Origin: Bacillota bacterium
GTDB lineage: Bacteria; Bacillota; Clostridia; Christensenellales; UBA1242
Reading direction: 5' to 3'
Length of the DNA: 64,000 nt
Assembly: GCA_009780065.1 (NCBI GenBank)
Contig: WRAS01000002.1
Span: 1 to 64,000 of the forward strand
The translations under genes were made by a program, and so were the position numbers. Of the stretch, positions 24,355-32,921 are shown piece after piece (within the stretch, counting starts at the first letter, position 1; each line of letters opens with the position of its first letter). The notes beneath the pieces are model-generated. The model did not search any database, was not told where the DNA came from, and worked only from the letters and a program-made list of their open reading frames with translations.

Positions 24355-24912
24355 GCAAAAAAGAGTGCCGAGTTGCAAGGGAGATCCACCTCACTCGGTT
24401 CGGAAGAGCTCCAAGTCGCCCGGGATTGCTTCCTCACTCTTTTCTACATCCTTATTATGCTACATTACCTTTTTAATATCCATCAATTCACAAATAACGC
24501 CCCCCAACCATGTCACCGCGAACGACTTTCTCGTTGTCACCTCGACCTTCTAACAGCGCACTCGCCTCATCTTTTTGTCACCCCACAACAAAGCATCGCA
24601 AAATCACGCACCCCCCTACCCCCACGTCATCGCGAAACCCACTCACTCATACACCCACGTCATTGCGAGCCCACCCTCTACCCACACGTCATTGCGAGCG
24701 CAGCGAAGCAATCCAGTACTGGAATTATTGCTTGCCTGTTCAATGTAATTTCACCCTATACAACATCATCGCACCCACCCCCTACCTGTCATCCCGACCG
24801 AAATTCCGCGCAGCGGAATGCAGCGGAGGGATCCAGCCCGCGATAGCGGGCGTGATAATCTTTCATTTAAATTCTGATAATCCTCACGCTCACTTCGGTC
24901 GGGATGACACGG
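24355..24912. repeat. Gene-free block of dispersed GC-rich repeats
   Basis: No credible gene is seen here. It holds three copies of a CACGTCATTGCGAG unit (from 24623, about 24656 and 24686), the last continuing CGCAGCGAAGCAATCCAG, and a GTCATCCCGACCGAA...GGATCC palindromic unit (24786-24860) with a partial inverted copy at 24889-24912. These two repeat types are widespread as dispersed repeats in unrelated bacteria. Open frames here have their typical artefact translations. Confidence 0.65.
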
Positions 24913-24926
24913 ATGAGGCATGTACA

Positions 24927-25111
24927 CAAACCAAAAATTTTAAAAGCACCTTTGCGCAGCCTTATCGGTGCGGAATTTATTTCTTTTCCTAAGCCAATTG
25001 TTCCACGTGTGGCCCTCCTAAAATTCCTTGCACACGTGGACAATTGGCTTTTAATTAAAATAAATTCTCGGTTATAAGGCCAGCAAAGTGCTGTTTTAAA
25101 TTTTTGGTTTG
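24927..25111. repeat. 185-bp imperfect inverted repeat (giant hairpin)
   Basis: The left arm (24927-25011) and right arm (25031-25111) are complementary along nearly their whole length, from CAAACCAAAAATTT at the outer end to a near-perfect inner stem AAGCCAATTGTTCCACGTGTG (24991-25010/11) with CACACGTGGACAATTGGCTT (25031-25050). The apical loop (25012-25030) is C-rich on the plus strand (GCCCTCCT, anti-Shine-Dalgarno-like) and carries AAGGA and AGGAGG on the minus strand. An extra GCAAAGTGCTTTTAAATTTTTG copy lies at 25157-25179. It may be a non-autonomous mobile element or a long-hairpin RNA. It sits 85 bp past the topA stop codon. Confidence 0.75.
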
Positions 25112-25195
25112 AATGACATCGGTTTTTAAATTAACCACCAAATAAACAAAAAGAAAGCAAAGTGCTTTTAAATTTTTGCATTTCATTTTTGCTTA

Positions 25196-27259
25196 CTATT
25201 TTGATTCCCCTACCTGCCCACATTCACGGCTCTGACATCTTTCCTTTCTTTCCTTTCCGGAAACCACAATCGCACTGTTACATTTATCACATAATTGCCC
25301 CGTCGGTTCATCCCAAGCCACAAAGTCACAATTCGGATACCCGCTGCACCCGTAAAATATTTTGCCCTTTTTGGACTTGCGTTTGTGAATGTCGCCACCA
25401 CATTTTGGGCACGTACATACGGGCTTATCAAACGGTTTGATGTTACGGCATTCTGGGAACCCGGGACACGCCAAAAACTTTCCAAATCGCCCAAGTTTCA
25501 CCACCAACATCTTTCCGCATTTATCACACGGTATATCAGATATATCTTGTGCAATTGTAATATGATCTTCGCCTTCCATTGCTGCCTCCAATCTGCCGGT
25601 AAACGGCTTGTAAAATTCATCTACCAAGCACACCCAATCACGCCCCTCATACGCAACCTCGTCCAACTTTTCTTCCAACCCCGCCGTGAATTCAATATTC
25701 ATGATATCACAAAAATACTTTTCCAACAAATCCACCACAACAAACCCAAGCTCTGTCGGCTTTATCGACTTGCCCTCTTTTTCGGTATAATACCTGTTTG
25801 CTATGTTTTGAATTATTGGGTTATACGTCGCGGGTCTGCCGATACCTGCTTCTTCCATTGCCTTAACCAATGTTGCGTCCGTATATCGTGCAGGCGGCTT
25901 TGTAAATTTTTGCGCAAATTCCAATTTCAAAAACTTTAATATATCTGCCTCGGTCATCTCTGGCAATTTTGAACATGAACCATCATCCTCATCCTCGTCA
26001 TTGCCATACAACTTCAACCACCCATCAAACAAAGGCGTACGCCCCGTCACACGGAATCCATAGCCCGCCGCAGAAATATCCACCGAGACCGAATTAAACG
26101 TCGCAGGCACCATCTGAGATGCCAAGAACCTGTTATAAATAAGTTTGTACAACTTGAATTGCTCTGGTGTCAAAAACTCTTTCACCTTGTCTGGTGTCAT
26201 GTCTAAATTAACTGGTCTAATCGCCTCGTGGGCATCTTGCGCGGACTTTTTCGACTTGTAAAAGTTATAATTCTCGGGCGCATACTGTTCGCCAAAATTC
26301 GACAAAATATAATCCTTTGCCATTGCCTGTGCCTCTGGTGCCACACGAAAACTATCCGTTCTTATATATGTCACCAACGCAACTTTTCCTTCATCACCCA
26401 TCTGCACACCCTCATACAATCCTTGTGCCGCCATCCCACACTTGGCAAGACTCAATCCCGCACGGTTCATCGCATCTTGTTGCATCGTGCTGGTAATATA
26501 TGGCGGTGGCGCATTCCGCGTGGTAATACTGCGTTTAACGTTTGTAACGGTATACTTTGCATTATCCAATGCCTTGACAACCTCATCCACCTGTTCCTTG
26601 GATGTTAATTTAATTTTCTTCTCATCCGTGCCGGTAATCAAATTGGCAAGAAAGTCAATCTTGTCCTTTTCCAACCGCGCACCAAAATCCCAATATTCCT
26701 CGGGCACAAAGTTCATGATCTCGCGTTCACGCAACACCACCAACTTCAACGTAACACTCTGCACACGCCCCGCCGACAGTTTGGATTTTTTAATCTTCTT
26801 CGACACAATCGGCGACAATTTATATCCCACCAATCTATCTAATATACGCCGTGCCTGTTGTGCATCCACCAAATCCATATTAATCGGACCTGGGTTTTCC
26901 AATGCCTTTCGAACCGCAGATTTTGTTATCTCGTTAAACACAATACGTTTAACATCATCCTTCTTAATACCCAACGCCTTTGTCAAATGCCAACCAATCG
27001 CCTCGCCCTCACGATCCGGGTCAGTTGCTATCAAGATTTCTTCCGCCTTTGCGGCCTTGTCCTTCATTTTCTTAACATGCTCTTGTTTATCTTTGGGAAC
27101 CACATATTTGGGTTTGTATCCATCATCAACATCAACACTCAACGCATTTTTTTGCAAATCACGAAAATGCCCACCCGTGGCAATAACTTCGTAACCTGAA
27201 CCAAGGAACTTCTTAATCGTGTCCTTCTTACCAATACCCTCGATGATAACCAATGTCAT
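25196..27259 (-). CDS. topA: DNA topoisomerase I
   Basis: The protein has 687 residues and relaxes negative supercoils by cutting one strand. TOPRIM acidic residues are in ATDPDREGEAIGWHL (78-92) and the active-site Tyr298 in VTYIRTDSFR. The fold motifs LSAGRVQSVTLKLVV and GIGRPATYNPII are present. The C terminus carries three Cys4 zinc-ribbon modules (CDKCGKM..CPGFPEC, CPKCGG..CSGYPNC, CDKCNS..CQSREC). The normally invariant N-terminal ESPAKAKT reads EGIGKKDT, though the catalytic Glu7 remains. It ends the yifB-dprA-topA unit. Confidence 0.96.
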   Translation of the reverse strand: MTLVIIEGIGKKDTIKKFLGSGYEVIATGGHFRDLQKNALSVDVDDGYKPKYVVPKDKQEHVKKMKDKAAKAEEILIATDPDREGEAIGWHLTKALGIKKDDVKRIVFNEITKSAVRKALENPGPINMDLVDAQQARRILDRLVGYKLSPIVSKKIKKSKLSAGRVQSVTLKLVVLREREIMNFVPEEYWDFGARLEKDKIDFLANLITGTDEKKIKLTSKEQVDEVVKALDNAKYTVTNVKRSITTRNAPPPYITSTMQQDAMNRAGLSLAKCGMAAQGLYEGVQMGDEGKVALVTYIRTDSFRVAPEAQAMAKDYILSNFGEQYAPENYNFYKSKKSAQDAHEAIRPVNLDMTPDKVKEFLTPEQFKLYKLIYNRFLASQMVPATFNSVSVDISAAGYGFRVTGRTPLFDGWLKLYGNDEDEDDGSCSKLPEMTEADILKFLKLEFAQKFTKPPARYTDATLVKAMEEAGIGRPATYNPIIQNIANRYYTEKEGKSIKPTELGFVVVDLLEKYFCDIMNIEFTAGLEEKLDEVAYEGRDWVCLVDEFYKPFTGRLEAAMEGEDHITIAQDISDIPCDKCGKMLVVKLGRFGKFLACPGFPECRNIKPFDKPVCTCPKCGGDIHKRKSKKGKIFYGCSGYPNCDFVAWDEPTGQLCDKCNSAIVVSGKERKERCQSRECGQVGESK

Positions 27260-27283
27260 TGTGAATCCACATCCCCTTAAAAA

Positions 27284-28411
27284 TCAACTCTTGCAATAGT
27301 AATTGCCTGCAAGTTTTTTAATTAAACCACTCATCTCCATGTTTGTCAACAAGGTTGTTACCTTTTTAACCGGCAACGTCGCCCCCATAACAATCTCATC
27401 AAAGTGTACCTCATCACTCTTTAATATATCCAAAACTATCTTCTCGTCAAACGAGATCTGTTGAATTTTCTTCTCCTCACCAATCTTTTCATATATACCA
27501 AAGGACTCCAACACGCACTCAGGGCCCAACGCAATACAACATTGCGCCTCCTTAATAATCGCGTTGGTTCCACGGCTGGCATAGCTCGTAATCGCCCCTG
27601 GAATCGCATACACATCAATCCCCAAGTCCATAGCCCATTCCTTTGTAATCATGGTTCCGCTTTTCAAATCCGCCTCTACAATAACAACCGCCTTGGCAAG
27701 CGCCGCCACAATCCGATTCCGATGCGGGAAAAAGAACTTGTTACTCTTGGTATTCGGCAGATACTCGCTTACAAGCAACCCACCCCTCGCAATCCTGTCC
27801 TGCAACTCCTGATTAGACTTCGGATAACAATAATTCACACCGTTCCCAAGCACCGCGATAGTATTAATCTCCTCCACAACATTTTCTTTTGCCGCCAATT
27901 TTGGTGTATACACACCCTTGCGTTCATCTTTTGGCTCCTCTGCATTGGGGACTTCTTTCTTAACCTTTCTCGCAACCATGCACGCTCCATTATGTGCTGC
28001 GGCATCAATCCCCGCCGCCAAACCACTGATAACAACTATGCCACGCTCGGCAAAGGTTCTTGCAAACTTCGTTGCCACATCCACACCGTACCGCGTACAA
28101 TCCCGCGTTCCAACGATTGCAACTGCCTCTTGCTTTAACAATTCCGCATTACCACGACAAAACAAGACAATAGGCGGACTGTTAAGATTCATTAATCGCT
28201 CAGGGTAATCCGCACTCTTTATTGTTATCGCGAAAATACCTTGATCGTGCATGTTGACTATCAACGAATCTAACTCGCGCTCGTTGCTTTCTTGTAGAAT
28301 TTTGTCGAATTTCCCATTGTGCAAAAGTGTGACTAATTTAACGCGCTCCGCATAATCTTCCACACGTGAAATTGCAATGCATGCACGTTCGGCGATACTA
28401 TATTTTCTCAT
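27284..28411 (-). CDS. dprA: DNA processing protein DprA
   Basis: The protein has 375 residues. DprA binds incoming single-stranded DNA and loads RecA during transformation. The Rossmann-like core shows IVGTRDCTRYGVDVA, VISGLAAGIDAAAHNGA, VLGNGVNYCYPKSNQEL, SEYLPN and FPHRNRIVAALAKAVVIVEA. An insertion rich in Lys and Glu separates the first two core parts (after NGACMVARK). A C-terminal winged-helix segment (LKSDEVHFDEIV) follows. It is 4 bp after yifB and 24 bp before topA. Confidence 0.94.
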   Translation of the reverse strand: MRKYSIAERACIAISRVEDYAERVKLVTLLHNGKFDKILQESNERELDSLIVNMHDQGIFAITIKSADYPERLMNLNSPPIVLFCRGNAELLKQEAVAIVGTRDCTRYGVDVATKFARTFAERGIVVISGLAAGIDAAAHNGACMVARKVKKEVPNAEEPKDERKGVYTPKLAAKENVVEEINTIAVLGNGVNYCYPKSNQELQDRIARGGLLVSEYLPNTKSNKFFFPHRNRIVAALAKAVVIVEADLKSGTMITKEWAMDLGIDVYAIPGAITSYASRGTNAIIKEAQCCIALGPECVLESFGIYEKIGEEKKIQQISFDEKIVLDILKSDEVHFDEIVMGATLPVKKVTTLLTNMEMSGLIKKLAGNYYCKS

Positions 28412-28414
28412 TTG

Positions 28415-29956
28415 TTAACCTCTCATCTTTCTGTCCAATTCGCGATAACCAATTGCCTCCGTCACATGTTCCGCAGTTATATCAGGGGAATCATCCAAAT
28501 CTGCAATAGTACGCGCAACGCGTAATATACGTGAATAGGCACGTGCAGACAAACTCAATTTCTCAAACGCATCGCGCAAAACACACTCACACTCGTCATC
28601 CAAGGCACAAAACTGTTTAACCTCAACCTCGGTCATTTTTGCGTTTGAAAAATTTGTCGAATCGGTAAAACGTTCCAATTGCACACCACGCGCCTTGTCC
28701 ACGCGCACCTTTATATCTTGACTGGATTCACCGTAACCCTTGGAACTTAAATCATCGTATGTAACGTTATCCACCTCGATATGTAAATCTATTCTGTCCA
28801 TTAATGGACCCGACAACTTGGCAAGATATTTTTGCACCTCGCCAAATTTGCACTTACACTTTACAACGCGCGAACCAAAATTCCCGCAGGGGCATGGATT
28901 CATACTGGCAACCAATGTAAAGCCTGCAGGATATTCCACCGTCGCATTGGCCCGCGCAATTGTAATTGTATTATCTTCCAATGGTTGGCGCAAACATTCT
29001 AACGCCGGCCGCGAATATTCTGGCATTTCGTCCAAGAACAATACACCATGATGGGCAAGACTTATCTCACCGGGCTTGGAAAACTTGCCACCACCCGCAA
29101 TCGCAACCAAAGACGCCGTATGGTGCGGAGTGCGAAAAGGTCTGTTGACGATAATCCCACGTGCGGGATCCAAGATACCCGCAATGGAATGAATTTTGCT
29201 CACCTCTAAACTTTCTTCGAATGTCAAGTCTGGCAAAATTGTGGGAAAACATTTTGCCAACATAGTCTTACCACTGCCAGGCGGACCAATTAATAAAATA
29301 TTATGTCCACCCGCCGCCGCAATCTCTATCGCACGTTTTGCAATAAATTGTCCTTTAACGTATTTCATGTCCAATGGATAACTGGTGTAGTTCTTGACGT
29401 CCTTGAAATTTGTTTTTTTAACTGGCACAACTTTTCCTTTGTTATGGTCATTCAATGCATCCACAACATCGCGCAAAGACTCCGCAACAAAAACCGTCAC
29501 CCCATGAACATACCTGGCCTCTTGCTCGTTGTCTTTTGGAATAATTACCTTTTTAATACCGTTTTTGGATGCTGTTAACAAAATCGGCAGAACACCATTA
29601 ACACGCCGTATCTTACCATCCAACGACAACTCACCTACAAAAGCAAACTCATCCACCTTTTCCATCGAATGAATATCACCCTGGGTCGCCAATATACCAA
29701 CCGCAATCGGCAAATCATACAACGCACCCTCTTTCCGCGTACCCGCAGGCGCCAAATTCACAATAATCCGTCCCGTAGGATACGCAAATCCGCTGTTAAC
29801 AATTGCGGATTCCACCCGCTGATGGCTTTCCTTAACACTGGCATCCGGCAACCCCACCGTCTGTTGCTTCGGCAGACCCTTCAAAACATCCACCTCAACA
29901 TCCACCATATAACCTTCAATTCCATTAATCCCAAAACTCTTAGTTTTACTTATCAT
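28415..29956 (-). CDS. comM: YifB/ComM family Mg-chelatase-like AAA+ ATPase
   Basis: About 513 residues from MISKTKSFGINGIEG. The N-terminal domain resembles a Lon-type protease fold (VGLPDASVKESHQRVESAI, FVGELSLDGKIRRVNGVLP). The AAA+ core has Walker A IGPPGSGKTMLAK, FRTPHHTASLVAIAGGG, Walker B VLFLDEMPEY, and a Cys-rich MNPCPCGNFG. ComM is a hexameric helicase that promotes branch migration during recombination. TATTAT (29964-29969) lies 7 nt before the chosen ATG, so the first gene of the yifB-dprA-topA unit appears leaderless. Confidence 0.92.
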   Translation of the reverse strand: MISKTKSFGINGIEGYMVDVEVDVLKGLPKQQTVGLPDASVKESHQRVESAIVNSGFAYPTGRIIVNLAPAGTRKEGALYDLPIAVGILATQGDIHSMEKVDEFAFVGELSLDGKIRRVNGVLPILLTASKNGIKKVIIPKDNEQEARYVHGVTVFVAESLRDVVDALNDHNKGKVVPVKKTNFKDVKNYTSYPLDMKYVKGQFIAKRAIEIAAAGGHNILLIGPPGSGKTMLAKCFPTILPDLTFEESLEVSKIHSIAGILDPARGIIVNRPFRTPHHTASLVAIAGGGKFSKPGEISLAHHGVLFLDEMPEYSRPALECLRQPLEDNTITIARANATVEYPAGFTLVASMNPCPCGNFGSRVVKCKCKFGEVQKYLAKLSGPLMDRIDLHIEVDNVTYDDLSSKGYGESSQDIKVRVDKARGVQLERFTDSTNFSNAKMTEVEVKQFCALDDECECVLRDAFEKLSLSARAYSRILRVARTIADLDDSPDITAEHVTEAIGYRELDRKMRG

Positions 29957-30287
29957 TACATGCATAATAGCAAAATCTGTCGAAAATAAAAACAACTTTT
30001 TGTCATGCTTTCGTTATAACTAAATTGGAATAATGCTAAAATTAACCAGATTTAAAAATGTCTTGTGAAATCTTCTATATCTTTTATGGGGGTGTCATCA
30101 GGTTTTCTATACTTTTTATTTCGCCAACTCTCGACAAAGAAAAATACATTCCTCGACAAAACCAGTCATAAATCCAAATTATTTTCACTGGGCAAAATCA
30201 TTTACCCGCATTAATCTTGAAGCATGGTTCAAATGAGTTACTTCATTTGAAATTATTTGAAAAACATTTTAAGGAGACAGACATACC
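29957..30287. promoter_or_regulatory. Divergent control region between yifB and the SSB-like gene
   Basis: A 331-bp region without a gene. It holds a TGTCGAA heptamer (29978-29984) inside the yifB promoter spacer, and two CTCGACAAA direct repeats 22 bp apart (30130 and 30152), one mismatch from the Spo0A box. It also holds an inverted repeat TTCAAATGA-N6-TCATTTGAA (30228-30251) just before the SSB-like gene's AAGGAG site. Single Spo0A-like heptamers are expected by chance at this density, so only the inverted repeat is well supported as a structure. Confidence 0.4.
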
Positions 30288-31022
30288 ATGGAATTACAGA
30301 ACCCGCAGAACCAGCAAACAGAAGTCACAAAAGAAAGAAACAACCGCGTGCTACTTAGTGGAGTGGTAGCCAGCGAACCAATAATGAGTCACGCAATCTT
30401 TGGCGAAGGGTTCTATGAACTAAACCTCGCAGTCAACAGACTATCCAATATGCAAGACAACATCCCGATTACAATTTCAGAAAATCTGCTAAAACAAGAA
30501 AAGATTTTGGTTGGTAAACCCCTAACAATTCATGGCGAGTTCCGCAGTTACAACAAACTGATAGACGGTCGCAGTAAATTGATGTTAACCGTGTTTGTGC
30601 ACGAAATCATGCACGAGGAAAACACCACAAACCCAAATGTCATCGAATTATCCGGCTATGTATGCAAAGCACCAATCTACCGCACAACACCATTCAACCG
30701 TGAAATTGCAGACATTTTAATTGCAGTCAACCGTTCATATAACAAGAGCGACTATATCCCAACCATTGCTTGGGGTCGAAATGCACGCCTAGCACAAAAT
30801 CTCCAGGTTGGTGAAAAAATATATCTCAGTGGCCGTATCCAATCACGAGAATATCAAAAAAAATTGGATAACGGACAAACAGAAACCCGGGTGGCATTCG
30901 AAGTATCCGTAAATAAATTGGATACCGAAGAATTCGAATCAATCTTTGACGAAGACACAAAATTCAAATTCATAGACAACGAATCACCAGACATACAGCA
31001 ACTTCATGCCGAACAACAATAA
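30288..31022 (+). CDS. SSB-like protein with two OB folds
   Basis: The protein has 244 residues. Two OB-fold repeats are visible: RVLLSGVVASEP...FYELNLAVNRLS (about 20-105) and NVIELSGYVCKAPIYR...DILIAVNRSYNKSDYIPTIAWGRNA...LSGRIQSREYQK (about 115-210), followed by an acidic tail. The second repeat is the better SSB match. Housekeeping SSB has one OB fold and about 150 residues, so this is a specialised paralog. It has a strong AAGGAG site and is followed by a clear terminator at 31045. Confidence 0.75.
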   Translation: MELQNPQNQQTEVTKERNNRVLLSGVVASEPIMSHAIFGEGFYELNLAVNRLSNMQDNIPITISENLLKQEKILVGKPLTIHGEFRSYNKLIDGRSKLMLTVFVHEIMHEENTTNPNVIELSGYVCKAPIYRTTPFNREIADILIAVNRSYNKSDYIPTIAWGRNARLAQNLQVGEKIYLSGRIQSREYQKKLDNGQTETRVAFEVSVNKLDTEEFESIFDEDTKFKFIDNESPDIQQLHAEQQ

Positions 31023-31044
31023 AAACCAAATATATTCCATAAAT

Positions 31045-31082
31045 AACAACCCTCTACAAATATAAGGGGGTTGTTTCTTTTT
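31045..31082 (+). terminator. Intrinsic terminator after the SSB-like gene
   Basis: AACAACCCTC and AGGGGGTTGTT form a stem of about 9-10 bp around a 10-nt loop, followed by TCTTTTTT. Confidence 0.85.
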
Positions 31083-31125
31083 TAATATCTATTGAAAAGA
31101 CACCAAGAATCTGATATAATCAGAA

Positions 31126-31638
31126 ATGGAAAAGAAAACAAATTTCGTCCAAGATCTTATAAAAGGTGTAAAAAATAATCGTAACTTTGATCTGGCAATA
31201 AGACGAAAAGCCGAAATTGACATAACAGTACGAAAGGTTCACTTATTTCATCCTATCTGTAACGAACAAGCCAAACAGGCAATTACTAGTGTCCAAGAGT
31301 GTGCAAATACTTATGTATCATTGACAGCACGTCAAATTGTAATAGATGAAAAAATGGTAGCCAAAAAAGAAAAAGAATATCTACGCGCGCAAAAGAGACT
31401 GGAACAAGCGATGGCAGCTAAAGATACCTTTGGCTTTTTCGACGACTTAGACGAATTTGAACCTGGAGAAGATGAAAATACCATCTTAGGGCGACTCTCA
31501 AAGTATACAATCCAAAAAAAGCATGAATACGAAATCATCAAAGATGAATACAAAAAGCAACAAGTCCAAAAACAACAAAGTTTACAAGGCCAAGTTCAAA
31601 ATATCCTAGACAGACGCGAACCAGAACAAAGCGAGTAA
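31126..31638 (+). CDS. Hypothetical helical protein
   Basis: The protein has 170 residues and no family is recognised. It is strongly charged (Lys/Glu/Gln-rich), with predicted long helices at about 45-105 (IVIDEKMVAKKEKEYLRAQK) and 125-165, an acidic link DDLDEFEPGEDEN between them, and a Gln-rich C terminus. One Cys pair lies at ICNEQ and VQECAN. The ATG follows TATAAT by 5 nt, so it is leaderless. It precedes the next gene by 20 bp in the same direction, suggesting joint expression. Confidence 0.65.
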   Translation: MEKKTNFVQDLIKGVKNNRNFDLAIRRKAEIDITVRKVHLFHPICNEQAKQAITSVQECANTYVSLTARQIVIDEKMVAKKEKEYLRAQKRLEQAMAAKDTFGFFDDLDEFEPGEDENTILGRLSKYTIQKKHEYEIIKDEYKKQQVQKQQSLQGQVQNILDRREPEQSE

Positions 31639-31658
31639 TTAAAACACAGGAGGCAAAC

Positions 31659-32687
31659 ATGAAACAATCCCACGGTCTATCACAACTTGCCAGGCAACTT
31701 GGAATAGCCGGACTATCACAACTTGAATTCGACATCGCTACTCGCCAAAACGGGTTTTATGATTTTACACAAACACACAAAATTGACACGGTCAATCAGC
31801 ACAGCGCCAAATTGCACAAAAACGGAAACGTACGTATTGATGGCATAAATGCACCACTTGCCGCAACATTTTCAAGAGGACTTATCTTTCCAAAAGATAA
31901 GGGTTTACCTGCACCGATAAAAGCAAGTCACAAACACAGTCACATCACAGACAACAAATACGATCTTGCCGCAATATTGCACTTACTAAATGATTGGGAA
32001 CAAGACAAGTCATCACAAATATCCGACAAGTATGGTCACAGAATGATTATAAAAGAACAATCAGAACTGGAACAAAAAATTCGCACCGGACTCATACAAT
32101 ATGCCCAAGAGATGATGACACGCGTAAACCCACATTTTGTCACACTTGATATAATTCAACAAATTTTGGATTCAAAAAAACTTACTGGCGATGCAGAACA
32201 TGTAATGAAGTTGATTGGCGAAATAACCCAAGCAACATCACCACATGGCAAAAATATAAAAAATCCATTGGACTTTACAAATAACGCCGATTTTGGGGTA
32301 AGGCAATACGAAGCATTTTCAGAACTAAAAACATCAAGCAACGGTGGTACAACGCAACAAACATTTAATACAATTGATGGTGAAAGTACAAATACAACAA
32401 AAATTACTGACCAAACCTTACGCCCAGATATGTCAACAATAATTCGTGCCGAGATTGGTGACAATTCGTCAGGATTAATACATTTATGTATACAGGAACC
32501 CGACAAGGCAGAAGAACATGTCATGAGATTTAGTTCACGTGCACCGCAAAGATACGAAAAACATGCAGTCAAACGTGGTTGTCTTTTCGTCGGCAAAAAA
32601 AGTTTACCCGAGCGCGAGTTTATACCAAGACTTGAACACACCCTAGATGTCGCCAGAAGAGAAGCAGCCCACGTCTTCGAGAAATAA
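31659..32687 (+). CDS. Hypothetical protein
   Basis: The protein has 342 residues and is not recognised. It has no signal peptide or membrane helix. A His-containing segment ASHKHSHITDNKYD (about 88-101) and the C-terminal stretch IHLCIQEPDKAEEHVMRFSSR are the most distinctive parts, and the middle is Asn/Thr-rich (GGTTQQTFNTIDGEST). It has an AGGAGG site and follows the 170-residue helical protein by 20 bp. Its base composition resembles neighbouring genes. Confidence 0.65.
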   Translation: MKQSHGLSQLARQLGIAGLSQLEFDIATRQNGFYDFTQTHKIDTVNQHSAKLHKNGNVRIDGINAPLAATFSRGLIFPKDKGLPAPIKASHKHSHITDNKYDLAAILHLLNDWEQDKSSQISDKYGHRMIIKEQSELEQKIRTGLIQYAQEMMTRVNPHFVTLDIIQQILDSKKLTGDAEHVMKLIGEITQATSPHGKNIKNPLDFTNNADFGVRQYEAFSELKTSSNGGTTQQTFNTIDGESTNTTKITDQTLRPDMSTIIRAEIGDNSSGLIHLCIQEPDKAEEHVMRFSSRAPQRYEKHAVKRGCLFVGKKSLPEREFIPRLEHTLDVARREAAHVFEK

Positions 32688-32770
32688 TCATTAAAAGCAT
32701 GCCATTGCACTATATATTGATACTATGCAAGACATATTAATACAATATATCACAATGCCTGCATTTAAAG

Positions 32771-32790
32771 TTGTCGAAAATTTTCGACAA
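32771..32790. promoter_or_regulatory. Perfect 20-bp palindrome with two Spo0A-box-like halves
   Basis: TTGTCGAAAATTTTCGACAA contains TGTCGAA and its inverse TTCGACA, which equal the Bacillus Spo0A box, in a head-to-head arrangement. A plausible promoter, TTGATA (32718) and TACAAT with 18 bp between, lies just upstream on the plus strand. It sits in the convergent region between the 342-residue protein and murG, where no gene start is obvious. It could also be a terminator stem. Confidence 0.45.
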
Positions 32791-32921
32791 AAAATCTCCA
32801 TATCTCAATATGAGCCGCCGGACCAATCTTAAAGCATTAGGACAATAGAAAGAGGGGGCACACCCTCACCCCCAGAAGAGGGAACACCCCTGAGGAGGCA
32901 TACCGTATATAGTACGATATG

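Noticed and set aside
24360..24450. Possible tRNA-like or integron attC-like fold
   Set aside because: The GC-rich stretch can pair locally, but there are no conserved ends or integrase gene. It fits better as dispersed-repeat DNA.
24373..24992. Open frames of about 160 codons in the topA upstream region
   Set aside because: They read through CACGTCATTGCGAG and GTCATCCCGACCGAA repeats, giving translations known as repeat artefacts. No ribosome-binding site or domain.
24927..25111. 6S RNA
   Set aside because: The length and single-hairpin shape are similar, but the inner stem is too perfect and the typical large central bubble with flanking conserved bases is not evident. Kept as an unassigned hairpin.
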